26,762 nt of DNA from a bacterium. GTDB taxonomy: Bacteria > Patescibacteriota > Minisyncoccia > Minisyncoccales > JAGLPU01. Both the position numbers and the translations under genes were made by a program. The DNA lies in NCBI GenBank assembly GCA_030594935.1, contig JAUVEE010000002.1:1-26762 (forward strand), given 5' to 3'. Shown in pieces: positions 4,536-12,774 of the stretch (the stretch's first letter is position 1; every line of letters starts with the position of its first letter). Below the pieces are notes generated by a model, which saw only the letters and a list, made by a program, of their open reading frames with translations, did not search any database and was not told where the DNA came from.

Positions 4536-6146
4536 ATGAACAAAAAAATCATCATTGTCTTAATACTTATTGTTTTAGCTCTTTTTGTCTACCAGATCGC
4601 TTTTAAGGAAAAAGAGCCCGAATACACTTTAGCTGAAGCAAAAATCGACACTGTCGTCCAAGAGGTTTCTGAAACGGGCATGGTTAAAAGGGGAGAAAAA
4701 TTAGAGTTGAGTTTTGAGAGCGCCGGCCGGATTGCCGCAGTGAATGTCATTGTCGGAGACATAGTAAAGGCGGGACAATCTTTGGCCAGGCTGGAAACCA
4801 GCCAGCTGCAAATCCGGCTTCAAGAAGCAGCGGCCGCTTTGAAATTGGTTCAAGCCGAACTTGATAAATTATTGTCCGGAGCCAGCGCGGAAACAATACG
4901 GGTCGCCCAAACAACAGTTGATAACGCCGAAATAAGCTTGGAAAACGCGCAACAAAACGAACAAAATGTAAAAATTATTGCTCAAGAGAATATAGAGCAA
5001 GACTATGAAGACGCTTTAAATTCTTTAGACAGCGCTTATTTAAAAATATACAACGCCTACAATGAAATAGATTCTTTGCAAAGAACCTATTTTAGCAGTA
5101 ATGACCAGGAAAGCATTACGGCCAAAGGGAACAAGACAACCATAGAAAATGCCATGCTCCAAGTAGAGCCGTATATCAGCGCCGCCAAAAGTTCAGGAGA
5201 AAATGAAAGTATTGATACGGCTTTAATTGAAGCGAAAAGCGCTTTAGATGAAATTTACGGCGCTTTGGAAACAACCAGGGAAACATGCGAAGAGATAACT
5301 TATCGCGACGCGGTTTCTTCAACCGATAAAACAGCCTTAGACACTCAAAAAACAAACATCAACACCAGCTTGACCAGCATTATCAGCGCCCAGCAAAGCA
5401 TAGCTTCAACCAAGCTGACCAATACTTCTAACATTAGCACTGCCGAATCTTCAACGGCCACGGCCCAGGGAGTTTTAAAATCAGCTCAAGACAATCTGGC
5501 TTTAACCACAGCCGACCCGCGCCAAGAAGATATTGTTTTATGCCAAGCCCAGGTTCAACGAGCCCAAGCTAATGCGGCCTTACTGCAAAACCAAATCACC
5601 AAAGCCACTTTATTCTCCCCGACGAACGGACAGGTTATAGAAGTAAACAAAAAAGTGGGAGAAATGGTTCAAGCGACAGAGATCATCGTCGCGGTTCTGC
5701 CTTCGGTTCCCTTTGAAATAGAAACAGATATTTACGAAGAAGACGTGGTGAAAATAAGCATTGGAAATCCAGTGGATATTTCTCTAATCGCTTTTCCCGA
5801 CCAAATCTTTAAAGGCAGCGTTAGATCCATTGCTCCGGCTGAAGAAGAGCTGGAAGGGGTGGTCTATTACGAAATAATCATTGCTTTTTCCGAAGAGGCT
5901 GAAAAAATACCCGAGGGAGTCAAGCAGGGAATGACAGCTGATTTGATCATTGAAACAGTTCGAAAAGAAAACGTTTTAGTGGTTGCCGAAGAGGCAGTCC
6001 AGAAAAAAGACGATAAAGTTTTCGTCGAAGTTTTAATAGATGGAAAAATTAAAGAAAGAAAAATAGAAACAGGTCTTTTGGGCAGTGACGATATGATAGA
6101 AATTACATCGGGACTTGAAGCCGGAGAAAAAGTAATTATAAGATGA
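4536..6146 (+). CDS. MacA-like periplasmic adaptor (HlyD/RND membrane fusion family)
   Basis: This 536-residue protein has an N-terminal membrane anchor (about 4-22) and the first half of a lipoyl-like barrel-sandwich domain (about 47-90, with AAVNVIVGDIVKAGQSLARL). A very long Ala/Gln/Glu-rich helical hairpin follows (about 90-350). The second barrel-sandwich half (FSPTNGQVIEVNKKVGEMV) is near 360-380, then beta-barrel and membrane-proximal domains to the end (EITSGLEAGEKVIIR). The helical part is longer than in E. coli MacA (about 370 residues in total). The ATPase and permease genes follow immediately, so it most likely works with them in exporting a peptide, lipid or glycan. The substrate is unknown, and no outer-membrane channel gene is nearby. 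Confidence 0.85.
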   Translation: MNKKIIIVLILIVLALFVYQIAFKEKEPEYTLAEAKIDTVVQEVSETGMVKRGEKLELSFESAGRIAAVNVIVGDIVKAGQSLARLETSQLQIRLQEAAAALKLVQAELDKLLSGASAETIRVAQTTVDNAEISLENAQQNEQNVKIIAQENIEQDYEDALNSLDSAYLKIYNAYNEIDSLQRTYFSSNDQESITAKGNKTTIENAMLQVEPYISAAKSSGENESIDTALIEAKSALDEIYGALETTRETCEEITYRDAVSSTDKTALDTQKTNINTSLTSIISAQQSIASTKLTNTSNISTAESSTATAQGVLKSAQDNLALTTADPRQEDIVLCQAQVQRAQANAALLQNQITKATLFSPTNGQVIEVNKKVGEMVQATEIIVAVLPSVPFEIETDIYEEDVVKISIGNPVDISLIAFPDQIFKGSVRSIAPAEEELEGVVYYEIIIAFSEEAEKIPEGVKQGMTADLIIETVRKENVLVVAEEAVQKKDDKVFVEVLIDGKIKERKIETGLLGSDDMIEITSGLEAGEKVIIR

Positions 6147-6147
6147 G

Positions 6148-6864
6148 ATGAACATAGAGCCAATTATTAAATTAGAAAATGTCTGGAAGATTTATCAACT
6201 AGGCAAAACAGAATTGGCCGCTTTGAGAGGATTGAGCCTGGAAATTAATCCGGGCGATTTTGTCGCTATTATGGGAGCTTCCGGCTCAGGAAAATCCACT
6301 CTTTTAAATATGATTGGATGCCTGGACTCTCCCACCAAGGGAAAAATTTATCTCAAAGGAAAAAACATCGTAGAGATGCCGGAAAGCCAGCTTTCTCAGT
6401 TTAGGGGAAAAGTGCTGGGGTTTGTTTTTCAAGAATTTAATTTAATCCCAAACATCAACTGTCTGGAGAATGTCATGCTTCCGATGATCTTTCAAGGAGT
6501 CCCTCTTTTAAAAAGAAAAGAAAAAGCGGAAGAGATTTTAAAAATGGTGGGGCTGGGAAAAAGAATGATTCATCAACCGGCGGAGCTTTCCGGAGGCGAA
6601 AGGCAGAGAGTGGCCTTGGCCAGAGCTTTTGCTAATGACCCGGAAGTGATTATAGCCGATGAACCAACCGGAAATCTTGATTCAACTACCGGAAAAATGA
6701 TAATGGAATTTTTAAAAAAATTTCATAAAAAACGAGGAAAAACAATGATCATCGTGACTCATGATCCAAAAATCGCAAATTACGCCGAAAAAATAGTAAA
6801 TATTAAAGACGGACAAATAGTTAAAAATCATTCAGTGGCGGAAGAAGTTTTATGGAAGACCTAA
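6148..6864 (+). CDS. ABC transporter ATP-binding protein, MacB/LolD type
   Basis: This 238-residue ATPase has all the key motifs: Walker A GASGSGKST (43-51), Q-loop Gln95 in FVFQEFNL, signature LSGGE (147-151), Walker B VIIADEP (from 167), a D-loop after NLDS, and switch His205 (VTHD). The N-terminus IKLENVWKIYQLGKTELAAL is typical of the MacB/LolD/FtsE group, in which ATP hydrolysis drives conformational change in a non-translocating permease. Its ATG starts one base after the stop of the adaptor gene, and its 3' end overlaps the permease gene by 13 bases. This indicates a tightly coupled operon. Confidence 0.93.
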   Translation: MNIEPIIKLENVWKIYQLGKTELAALRGLSLEINPGDFVAIMGASGSGKSTLLNMIGCLDSPTKGKIYLKGKNIVEMPESQLSQFRGKVLGFVFQEFNLIPNINCLENVMLPMIFQGVPLLKRKEKAEEILKMVGLGKRMIHQPAELSGGERQRVALARAFANDPEVIIADEPTGNLDSTTGKMIMEFLKKFHKKRGKTMIIVTHDPKIANYAEKIVNIKDGQIVKNHSVAEEVLWKT

Positions 6865-8081
6865 AAGAATATTTTAGAATCGCCTTCAGAAACATAAAGA
6901 CCAGACGCTTAAGAAGCTTCTTGACTGTTTTGGGTATTGTTATTGGCGTGTTTTTGATAGTTTCCTTACTTTCTTTGAGCGAAGGATTAAAAACAACCAT
7001 TAACCAGCAACTGCAGGCTATGGGAGGAAAAATGATCATGGTAATGCCCGGCGGCGAGGAAGACATTTTCACCAGCATGATGTTCGGCGGCGCCAAACTA
7101 CAAAAAGAAGATATTGAAGCGATCAAAAAAGCAAAAGGCGTAGATGAAGTTTTGGGAATATCTTATACCGGAACAATAGCCAGATACAAAGACGAATCAA
7201 AACAAATTGCCATGTGCGGTTATGAACCATGGAAAGAAGGTCTGGATATTTTAAGCATTTTTCAGGGTTGGAGCATCTCAGAAGGAAGATGGCCCAGCAA
7301 GGGAAACCAGCTTTTGATCGGTCCATATGTGGCTAACGAAACTTTCTCAAAAAAAGTGAAAGCAGGCTCGGAAATGACAATAAAGGGGAAAAAATTTGAG
7401 GTAGCCGGAATATTGAATTCTCTAGGAAGTCAGTCAGACGACAGCATGGTCTATATGGACATGAAGGTGTATCAAGATCTAACCGGAGAAAAACGCGGCA
7501 CTGCGGCATACGCGATGGTCAAACTTGAAGAAGGAGCAGACGAAAACATTGTCAAGACAGAAATTGAGAACAGCCTGGAAGAAACAAGAAAAAGAAGGAC
7601 CGGCACCGATGTGGCTGATTTTTCCGTTATTACTTCAGAAAAGATGTCAGAAATAACCGGCACTATTTTAGGCATAATTCAGGTTGTTATCATTGGATTT
7701 GCCAGCATTGCTATTGTTGTCGGGGGTATTGGAATCACCAACAGTATGTTCACTTCGATCAGGGAGAGAACCAAAGAAATTGGAATTATGAAAGCGATTG
7801 GCGCTAAAAATTCGGCCATCCTGTCAATTTTCTTGATTGAAGCGGGAATAATAGGGATTTTGGGAGGCTTGGGCGGGGTATTGCTTGGCAGTATTTTGGC
7901 CAAAGCAATTGATTATTACGGCCAGGCAAATCCAACCTTTTATTTCACCACAACTATTTCTCCCTGGATGATCATTTTCGCTTTATTGTTTTCATTTTCC
8001 ATAGGCTGCCTGGCGGGATTTTTTCCGGCCCGGTCGGCGGCCAAGCTCAAACCGGTTGAAGCCTTAAGAAAATACGAATAA
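6852..8081 (+). CDS. ABC transporter permease, MacB/FtsX family
   Basis: This 409-residue permease has the MacB layout: one N-terminal membrane helix (about 20-42, SFLTVLGIVIGVFLIVSLLS), a large extracellular domain (about 45-265) and three C-terminal helices (about 272-300, 320-348 and 367-392). The FtsX-type signature ITNSMFTSIRERTKEIGIMK and the terminal block PARSAAKLKPVEALRKYE are conserved. With the preceding adaptor and ATPase it forms a MacAB-like tripartite exporter without a visible TolC partner. In cells with one membrane such systems often export peptides or lipids; the cargo here cannot be read from the sequence. Confidence 0.92.
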   Translation: MEDLKEYFRIAFRNIKTRRLRSFLTVLGIVIGVFLIVSLLSLSEGLKTTINQQLQAMGGKMIMVMPGGEEDIFTSMMFGGAKLQKEDIEAIKKAKGVDEVLGISYTGTIARYKDESKQIAMCGYEPWKEGLDILSIFQGWSISEGRWPSKGNQLLIGPYVANETFSKKVKAGSEMTIKGKKFEVAGILNSLGSQSDDSMVYMDMKVYQDLTGEKRGTAAYAMVKLEEGADENIVKTEIENSLEETRKRRTGTDVADFSVITSEKMSEITGTILGIIQVVIIGFASIAIVVGGIGITNSMFTSIRERTKEIGIMKAIGAKNSAILSIFLIEAGIIGILGGLGGVLLGSILAKAIDYYGQANPTFYFTTTISPWMIIFALLFSFSIGCLAGFFPARSAAKLKPVEALRKYE

Positions 8082-8089
8082 TAATTAAA

Positions 8090-8698
8090 ATGGATTTAAT
8101 TGATTCTTTAATCCAACAAGGATGGCTGAAAACGCCGGGAATAATTGAGGCATTTCGGGAAATAAAAAGGATTGATTTTATGCCCGAAGACATGAAAGAG
8201 CTGGCTGAGTTGAACGAAGCCCTGCTTATTGGCAAAGGGCAGACTATTTCCCAGCCTTTAGTGGTCGCTTTCATGCTGGAGCAGCTTAATCCCTTGCCCA
8301 AAGACAAAATTCTGGATATTGGGTCCGGCAGCGGCTGGACAACAGCCTTGCTGGCTGAAATCGTCGGAAGCAAAGGAAAAGTCATTGCCTTGGAAGTAAT
8401 TCCCGAATTAAAAGAATTCGGCGAAAAAAACGCGGCCAAGTATGGCGGCATAACAGAATTTATTTGCGCTGACGGCTCCAAAGGATACAGCAAGGAAGCT
8501 CCTTTTGATAAAATTTTGGTTTCGGCGGCAGTTCAATCCAAGCAAATGCCGTTAGCCTGGCAAGAACAGCTTAAAATTGGCGGAAAAATAGTTGCTCCCA
8601 TTGGTTCTTCCATTTGGGTGTTCAATAAAAAAACAGAGACCGAAATGGAAGAAATTGAACATCCCGGTTTTATGTTCGTTCCTTTGGTGGAGAAATAA
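8090..8698 (+). CDS. Protein-L-isoaspartate O-methyltransferase-like protein
   Basis: This 202-residue SAM-dependent methyltransferase has the PCMT architecture. GKGQTISQPLVVAFMLEQL (about 48-66) is the substrate-side motif; the usual 'G.g.tiS.P..va.m...L' pattern is evident. DIGSGSGWTTALLAEI (from Asp76) is SAM motif I, then ALEVIPEL (motif post-I), FDKILVSAA, and LKIGGKIVAPIG. PCMT repairs isoaspartyl residues formed as proteins age. The gene starts eight bases after the permease stop and is followed by mltG with one base between stop and start, so it is probably at the end of the same transcript. Family assignment is strong; true repair activity is inferred. Confidence 0.85.
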   Translation: MDLIDSLIQQGWLKTPGIIEAFREIKRIDFMPEDMKELAELNEALLIGKGQTISQPLVVAFMLEQLNPLPKDKILDIGSGSGWTTALLAEIVGSKGKVIALEVIPELKEFGEKNAAKYGGITEFICADGSKGYSKEAPFDKILVSAAVQSKQMPLAWQEQLKIGGKIVAPIGSSIWVFNKKTETEMEEIEHPGFMFVPLVEK

Positions 8699-8699
8699 G

Positions 8700-9713
8700 A
8701 TGAAGATAAAAGCTATAATTTGTTTTCTTTTGCTAACAGCTTGCCTAATCTTTGCCTACTTTTGGCAGGGGATTTTTTTAGCTAAAAACGCAGAAGCCCA
8801 ACCTAAACTTTTCGTCGTGGAAAAAGGCCAAGGCCTTTTAGATATTGCCACGAATCTGGAAAAAGAAGATCTGATCAAAGACAAGCTCTTTTTTCAAATT
8901 TATTTAACCTGGCAGGGGAAAGCCCGCCAGCTTCAAGCCGGAGAATATCTATTATCTCCCTCTATGAATATCCCGGAAATAGCTATGAAAATTCTGGCCG
9001 GAAGCAACAGCCAGGAAAAAGTCACTATTATCGAGGGCTGGACTTTGAGAAATATCGGCCGGTATTTCGCAGACAAAGAATTCTTTTCCGCAGCAGCATT
9101 ATTCTCTTTGACCGGCGCTCCCATGAGCAATTCTCCGCAAGATTATTCTTTGGAATTTGACTTCTTAAAAGACAAGCCGAAAAATGTCAGTTTGGAAGGA
9201 TATCTTTTTCCGGACACTTACTATGTTAAAACAAAAGACCCGGAAGAGATAATAAGGAAAATGCTGGATAATTTTGACAATAAGCTGACTGCTGATTTGA
9301 GAATGGAAATTGAAAAACAAAACAAAACGATTTTTGAGATCGTGACCATGGCCTCTTTAATAGAAAAAGAGGTCAGAACTCTGGAAGACAAAAAACTGGT
9401 TTCAGGAATTCTCTGGAAAAGATTGGCCAATAGAATGCCTTTGCAATCCTGCGCCAGCATTGTCTATGTCCTTGATAAAAAAACAACTAAAATCAGCAGG
9501 GAGGACACTGAAATTGATTCTCCCTATAATACCTACAAATATCCCGGGCTGCCTCTCGGCCCGATTTGCAATCCCGGATTGGAAAGCGTTTTGGCTTCGA
9601 TTTATCCGAAAGAGAGCAATTATTGGTATCATCTTTCTACGCCGGAAGGAGAAACTATTTTCAGCCGAAACCTGGAAGAGCATAATATAGCCAAGGCAAA
9701 ATATTTAAAATAG
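8700..9713 (+). CDS. mltG: Endolytic murein transglycosylase MltG (YceG family)
   Basis: This 337-residue protein has an N-terminal membrane anchor (about 4-24), a LysM-like region (FVVEKGQGLLDIATNLEKE, about 38-56) and the YceG catalytic domain. Hallmarks are LEGYLFPDTY (165-174), ASLIEKEV with the presumed catalytic Glu222, SPYNTYKYPGLPLGPICNPG (274-293) and YWYHLSTPEG. MltG cleaves nascent glycan strands at the membrane and sets strand length. ATG 8700 was chosen over a longer overlapping frame because it has GGAG upstream and begins right at the signal anchor. Its presence with FtsI and RsmH shows a peptidoglycan-building cell. Confidence 0.94.
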   Translation: MKIKAIICFLLLTACLIFAYFWQGIFLAKNAEAQPKLFVVEKGQGLLDIATNLEKEDLIKDKLFFQIYLTWQGKARQLQAGEYLLSPSMNIPEIAMKILAGSNSQEKVTIIEGWTLRNIGRYFADKEFFSAAALFSLTGAPMSNSPQDYSLEFDFLKDKPKNVSLEGYLFPDTYYVKTKDPEEIIRKMLDNFDNKLTADLRMEIEKQNKTIFEIVTMASLIEKEVRTLEDKKLVSGILWKRLANRMPLQSCASIVYVLDKKTTKISREDTEIDSPYNTYKYPGLPLGPICNPGLESVLASIYPKESNYWYHLSTPEGETIFSRNLEEHNIAKAKYLK

Positions 9714-9724
9714 TAATTTCTGAT

Positions 9725-9753
9725 TTGTCATAATGAAATTATTGTCATAAAAT
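9725..9753 (+). promoter_or_regulatory. Leaderless-type promoter of the DJ-1/PfpI gene
   Basis: TTGTCA (9725-9730), 17 bp, TAAAAT (9748-9753), then six bases to ATG 9760. The predicted transcription start is on or next to the A of the ATG. Confidence 0.65.
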
Positions 9754-9759
9754 AATATA

Positions 9760-10284
9760 ATGGACAAAAAAATAGCAATGATCATCGCTTACCGGGATTT
9801 TCGGGACATAGAGTATTTTATACCCAAACAAATCTTTGAAGCTGCCGGGATAGAAATAACAACTGTCAGCACTGATCTGGGCACGGCTATTGGCGCTGAC
9901 GGAGGAGACACGGAAGCAACTGTTTTAATAAGCGAGCTTGATGTTGCTGATTTTGACGCCTTAATGTTTGTCGGCGGTCCGGGAATGGTCAAACACCTTG
10001 ACGATGAAATTTTCCATTCTTTGGCTCAACAAACGATCCAAGCCAATAAGGTATTGGGAGCTATTTGCATTGCGCCGGCCATGCTGGCAAAAGCCGGCCT
10101 GCTGGAAAACAAGAAAGCCACTGTCTGGTCAAGCAGTATGGATAAAAGCGCAGTTAAAACTTTAAAAGAAAATAAAGCGATCTATCAGGATAAGCTCGTT
10201 GTGGTGGATAAGAATATAATAACCGGAAACGGACCTGACAGCGCCCAAGAGTTCGCGGAAACCTTGACAGAAATGGTTAAATAA
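9760..10284 (+). CDS. DJ-1/PfpI family protein
   Basis: This 174-residue single-domain protein has the DJ-1/PfpI (class I glutamine amidotransferase-like) fold pattern. It starts MDKKIAMIIAYRDFRDIEYF, where Glu18 matches the conserved acidic partner residue. It has FDALMFVGGPGMVKHL in the middle and the nucleophile elbow GAICIAPAMLAKAG with Cys103. ITGNGPDSAQEFAETL closes the domain. Members are glyoxalases, deglycase-like proteins, proteases or chaperones, and the sequence does not decide which. It has its own promoter and probably a leaderless mRNA. It is followed by the L10 leader, so it is likely monocistronic. Confidence 0.9.
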   Translation: MDKKIAMIIAYRDFRDIEYFIPKQIFEAAGIEITTVSTDLGTAIGADGGDTEATVLISELDVADFDALMFVGGPGMVKHLDDEIFHSLAQQTIQANKVLGAICIAPAMLAKAGLLENKKATVWSSSMDKSAVKTLKENKAIYQDKLVVVDKNIITGNGPDSAQEFAETLTEMVK

Positions 10285-10313
10285 TACTAGAATAAGATAT
10301 AAATTAAATATGA

Positions 10314-10395
10314 CCGCAGACAATAGGCATTTATAAGTCCTATTTAGGTAAAGCAACTATCTATTTTAAGTCTGCGTCGGCAGATTTTTATTTTA
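10314..10395 (+). promoter_or_regulatory. Ribosomal protein L10 leader (autogenous attenuator)
   Basis: CGCAGAC (10315-10321) can pair with GTCTGCG (10370-10376) to close a leader holding internal helices (ATAGG.../CCTAT near 10323-10343). The 3' arm overlaps a competing terminator: TCTGC (10371-10375), loop GTCG, GCAGA (10380-10384) and a T-run. This is the layout of the known L10 leader, where L10 or L10-(L12) binding sets rplJL expression. The promoter probably lies within 10264-10305 (TTGACA at 10264), but the -10 is ambiguous. Confidence 0.8.
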
Positions 10396-10396
10396 T

Positions 10397-10921
10397 ATGC
10401 CTAAAACAAAAGAAGAAAAAAAAGAAGCTCTCAAGAGCTTAAAAGAAAAAGTTTCCCGGCAAAAAGCAATTGTTTTTGTTGATTTCAGCGGCTTAGGAGT
10501 AAAGAAAATGACTGAACTGAGAAAGCAGGCGAAAAAAGAAAACTGCGAATTAAAAGTAGCCAAAAAAACTTTAATCCAGCTGGCTTTGAAAGACAGTGAT
10601 GAAGAGACCGCGGAAACAGCCAGAAAAATGGAAGGGGAATTGGCCGTAATGTTCGGCTACGAAGACGAGATATCTCCTTTCCGCATATCCCATAATTTTG
10701 CCAAAGAGAATAAAGAGCTGAAAATATTGGGGGGAATGTTTGAAAATAAATTCATTGCCCAGGAAGAAGCCTTGCAGTTGGCCAAGCTGCCAAGCAGAGA
10801 TGAATTGCTGGCGAAATTGTTAAGCACAATGAAAGCCCCGATCTCCAATTTCGTTTACACCTTGCGGGGAAATGTCAGCAGTATAGTATCAGTATTAAAC
10901 GCCATTAAAGAAAATAAATAA
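10397..10921 (+). CDS. rplJ: 50S ribosomal protein L10
   Basis: This 174-residue protein forms the base of the ribosomal stalk and anchors L7/L12 dimers. It begins MPKTKEEKKEALKSLKEKVS, with AIVFVDFSGLGVKKMTELRK (about 24-43) matching the RNA-binding domain. LKILGGMFENKFI follows in the middle, and LPSRDELLAKLLSTMKAPIS leads into the C-terminal helix that binds L7/L12 (about 152-174). The ATG has no Shine-Dalgarno site and follows the L10 leader terminator by eight bases. rplL follows, but rplK, rplA and rpoB are not adjacent, unlike the usual beta operon. Confidence 0.94.
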   Translation: MPKTKEEKKEALKSLKEKVSRQKAIVFVDFSGLGVKKMTELRKQAKKENCELKVAKKTLIQLALKDSDEETAETARKMEGELAVMFGYEDEISPFRISHNFAKENKELKILGGMFENKFIAQEEALQLAKLPSRDELLAKLLSTMKAPISNFVYTLRGNVSSIVSVLNAIKENK

Positions 10922-10954
10922 AGTCGAAATAATAATTTTTATTTTAAAAATATT

Positions 10955-11395
10955 ATGAGTGAAGAAACAAAAGAAGAAACAAAAGAAGAAACAAAAGAAG
11001 TTGAAGTTCCGACAAAATTCAAAAAATTCGTAGAGGAAATTGAAAAGATGTCTGTTTTGGATTTATCAGAATTGGTAAAAATTCTGGAAGACAAATTCGG
11101 AGTTTCGGCTGCCGCGCAAGTTGTAGCCGGACCGGCTGCTGCCGCTGGAGGGGCTGGAGAAGCCGCTGAAGAAAAAAGCGAATTCACCGTTGAATTAAAA
11201 GCCGTCGGCGACAAAAAGATCGAAGTGATTAAAACAGTCAGAGATATTACCGCCAAAGGATTGAAAGAAGCTAAGGATGTCGTAGACGCCGCCGCTTCTG
11301 CTCCGCAAGTAATAAAAGAAAACGTAAAGAAAGAAGAAGCGGAAGAAATGAAAAAGAAATTCGAAGAAGCCGGAGCTACAGTAGAATTGAAATAA
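10955..11395 (+). CDS. rplL: 50S ribosomal protein L7/L12
   Basis: This 146-residue protein is a little longer than usual (about 120-130) because of an acidic N-terminal extension with three TKEE-type repeats (about 4-15). The dimerisation domain follows (VLDLSELVKILEDKFGVSAA, about 34-53), then an Ala/Gly hinge (about 57-70) and the factor-binding C-terminal domain (about 75-146) with EFTVELKAVGDKKIEVIKTV and ITAKGLKEAKDVVDAA. It recruits translation GTPases to the ribosome. It lies 33 bases after rplJ, no separate promoter is clear, and a strong terminator follows. Confidence 0.95.
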   Translation: MSEETKEETKEETKEVEVPTKFKKFVEEIEKMSVLDLSELVKILEDKFGVSAAAQVVAGPAAAAGGAGEAAEEKSEFTVELKAVGDKKIEVIKTVRDITAKGLKEAKDVVDAAASAPQVIKENVKKEEAEEMKKKFEEAGATVELK

Positions 11396-11414
11396 AGTTT
11401 AGAGGAAACAGATT

Positions 11415-11440
11415 AAACCCCGCTTAGGCGGGGTTTTATT
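11415..11440 (+). terminator. Terminator of rplJ-rplL
   Basis: AACCCCGC (11416-11423) and GCGGGGTT (11428-11435) pair around a TTAG loop, followed by TTATTTT. Confidence 0.92.
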
Positions 11441-11446
11441 TTCCCA

Positions 11447-11473
11447 AAAAAAAACGGGGAGTTGCACCCCTAA
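11447..11473 (-). terminator. Terminator of the minus-strand nucleotidyltransferase-like gene
   Basis: On the minus strand GGGG (11470-11467) and CCCC (11459-11456) pair around a loop of about seven bases, followed by G and a run of nine T. The TAG stop of the gene (11472-11470) is inside the hairpin, so gene and terminator overlap. It faces the rplL terminator. Confidence 0.8.
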
Positions 11474-12774
11474 ATTTTTTGTTTTTTCTTTTTTATTTTC
11501 CTTATTGGAAAATCTCCGATACTTAAGCCCTGCGGTTCTTCTTTCTGAGGAAGTGGAAAGAAAGTCCTCAGATCCCACGGCTTAAATAAATGATTGCCAT
11601 TCTTGAAAATTTTATTACATGGCAATATTCCATCTTCCGGCTTAACTACAATGTATCGAGTGCACTCTGTACATCTTTTAACCTTGCAACCCACATTGCA
11701 GCCATGGCATGTAATTGTTTTAAATTCATGCCGGCAGTTGTCTCTTTCTCTTCTTCGTTCTGTCTGATTTTCTTGCCGTTCTCTATTTTTGGCAAAAATC
11801 TCAGCTAATGCCTCTTCGACTGGACGGATTTTTTTGTAAATAAATTCCCCGTCCTCTGAATTGCCATTAAGTTTTTTTTGCTCTGCCGCCCACTGGTTAA
11901 AGTCACGCAAATTCGTAAACCTCATCCCGTATAAAGCAGACATCAATCTGCTTTTCGTCCAGAGATCAGCGCTTTTGTGTTCACAAGCGACCACTAAACC
12001 GTGCTTCCCTAGAGTTCCTGGAGATTCTTTTCCTATCTCCTGAAGCCTCTTCATCTCAGCAAAATGCGTTACAAGATGATTTGTGGGAACGTATATCCAG
12101 TCAACAATTCCTTTGCTAAAGAATTTTAGCAAACGAACCAATCCACGATTAGTCGGCACTATTTTCCCGGATTGGAGTCTTGTTACCCTCCTTCCCATCG
12201 GATTTAGCATCCCGACACCGGAAATAGTGTGTTCTTGGCACAGATCAGTATAGCAGATATACCAAGCTCCATCTTCAAGAATCAAGACCACTTGATTTAT
12301 CGTTAAGTCCCGGCTCATCAAGATTTGGCGTATTGTTTCATCGCTTACCGCTCCTTCCACGAACTTTCCCCTGATAGGTTCGATATCCTGTTCTCTGAAC
12401 AAGATATGATTCTCTTCCAGGGTATCCTGTATTGCTTCACTGATTATTGCTATCTGCTCTACGAGGAATTCAATTCTTCTTCTTCCACTGATACCGGAAT
12501 AGACTAAAGCTATATCCAAGTCTCCTCCTTCTTCCTTGCTTACGTATCTCTTTTCTATTTTCTCGTTTATTTCAGGAAGAAATTTAAGGCCCAGACGAGC
12601 ATATCTTCCCTTGACAACCTTCACCACTCCTGCTGTTTTTGCTTTTGACAACTGCTTAAGGATAGCTCTTGCTTTTGCGTCCAGGGTGCTTGCGTCCAAC
12701 TTCACCTTATTAAAGCTGACTGGCTTTTCTACCGGTCTTCTATAAAACCTTCCGTTGTTTCCATTGTACGTCAT
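11470..12774 (-). CDS. Predicted nucleotidyltransferase-like protein (CCA/poly(A) polymerase-type motifs) with zinc-ribbon C-terminus
   Basis: This protein is 434 residues from ATG 12774, or 437 from GTG 12783. I do not recognise a named family. Near residues 84-90 it has GGDLDIALVY, like the DxD metal motif of the Pol beta-type nucleotidyltransferase superfamily. About 65 residues later it has ILMSRDLTINQVVLILEDG, which resembles the RRDFTINAL motif of class II CCA-adding enzymes and poly(A) polymerases; RGLVRLLKFFSKG may match their RILRAIRF helix. A C-terminal cluster near 347-386 (CHGC, CTEC and further Cys/His) looks like zinc-binding. The end is very basic (IRKIKKKKQKI). Nucleic-acid binding is likely; catalysis is inferred. 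It is monocistronic, with a consensus-like promoter, a folded leader, an upstream ORF ending in ATGA over its start, and a GGTGG Shine-Dalgarno site. Confidence 0.65.
   Translation of the reverse strand: MTYNGNNGRFYRRPVEKPVSFNKVKLDASTLDAKARAILKQLSKAKTAGVVKVVKGRYARLGLKFLPEINEKIEKRYVSKEEGGDLDIALVYSGISGRRRIEFLVEQIAIISEAIQDTLEENHILFREQDIEPIRGKFVEGAVSDETIRQILMSRDLTINQVVLILEDGAWYICYTDLCQEHTISGVGMLNPMGRRVTRLQSGKIVPTNRGLVRLLKFFSKGIVDWIYVPTNHLVTHFAEMKRLQEIGKESPGTLGKHGLVVACEHKSADLWTKSRLMSALYGMRFTNLRDFNQWAAEQKKLNGNSEDGEFIYKKIRPVEEALAEIFAKNRERQENQTERRRERDNCRHEFKTITCHGCNVGCKVKRCTECTRYIVVKPEDGILPCNKIFKNGNHLFKPWDLRTFFPLPQKEEPQGLSIGDFPIRKIKKKKQKI

Noticed and set aside
6144..6146. TGA recoded as glycine (as in some Patescibacteria lineages)
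   Set aside because: TGA ends several genes cleanly here (6144, 15512, the uORFs), and conserved glycines are encoded by normal codons.
8592..8699. N-terminal extension of MltG overlapping the methyltransferase gene
   Set aside because: The extension reads out of frame through the PCMT C-terminus; ATG 8700 has an SD and starts at the signal anchor.
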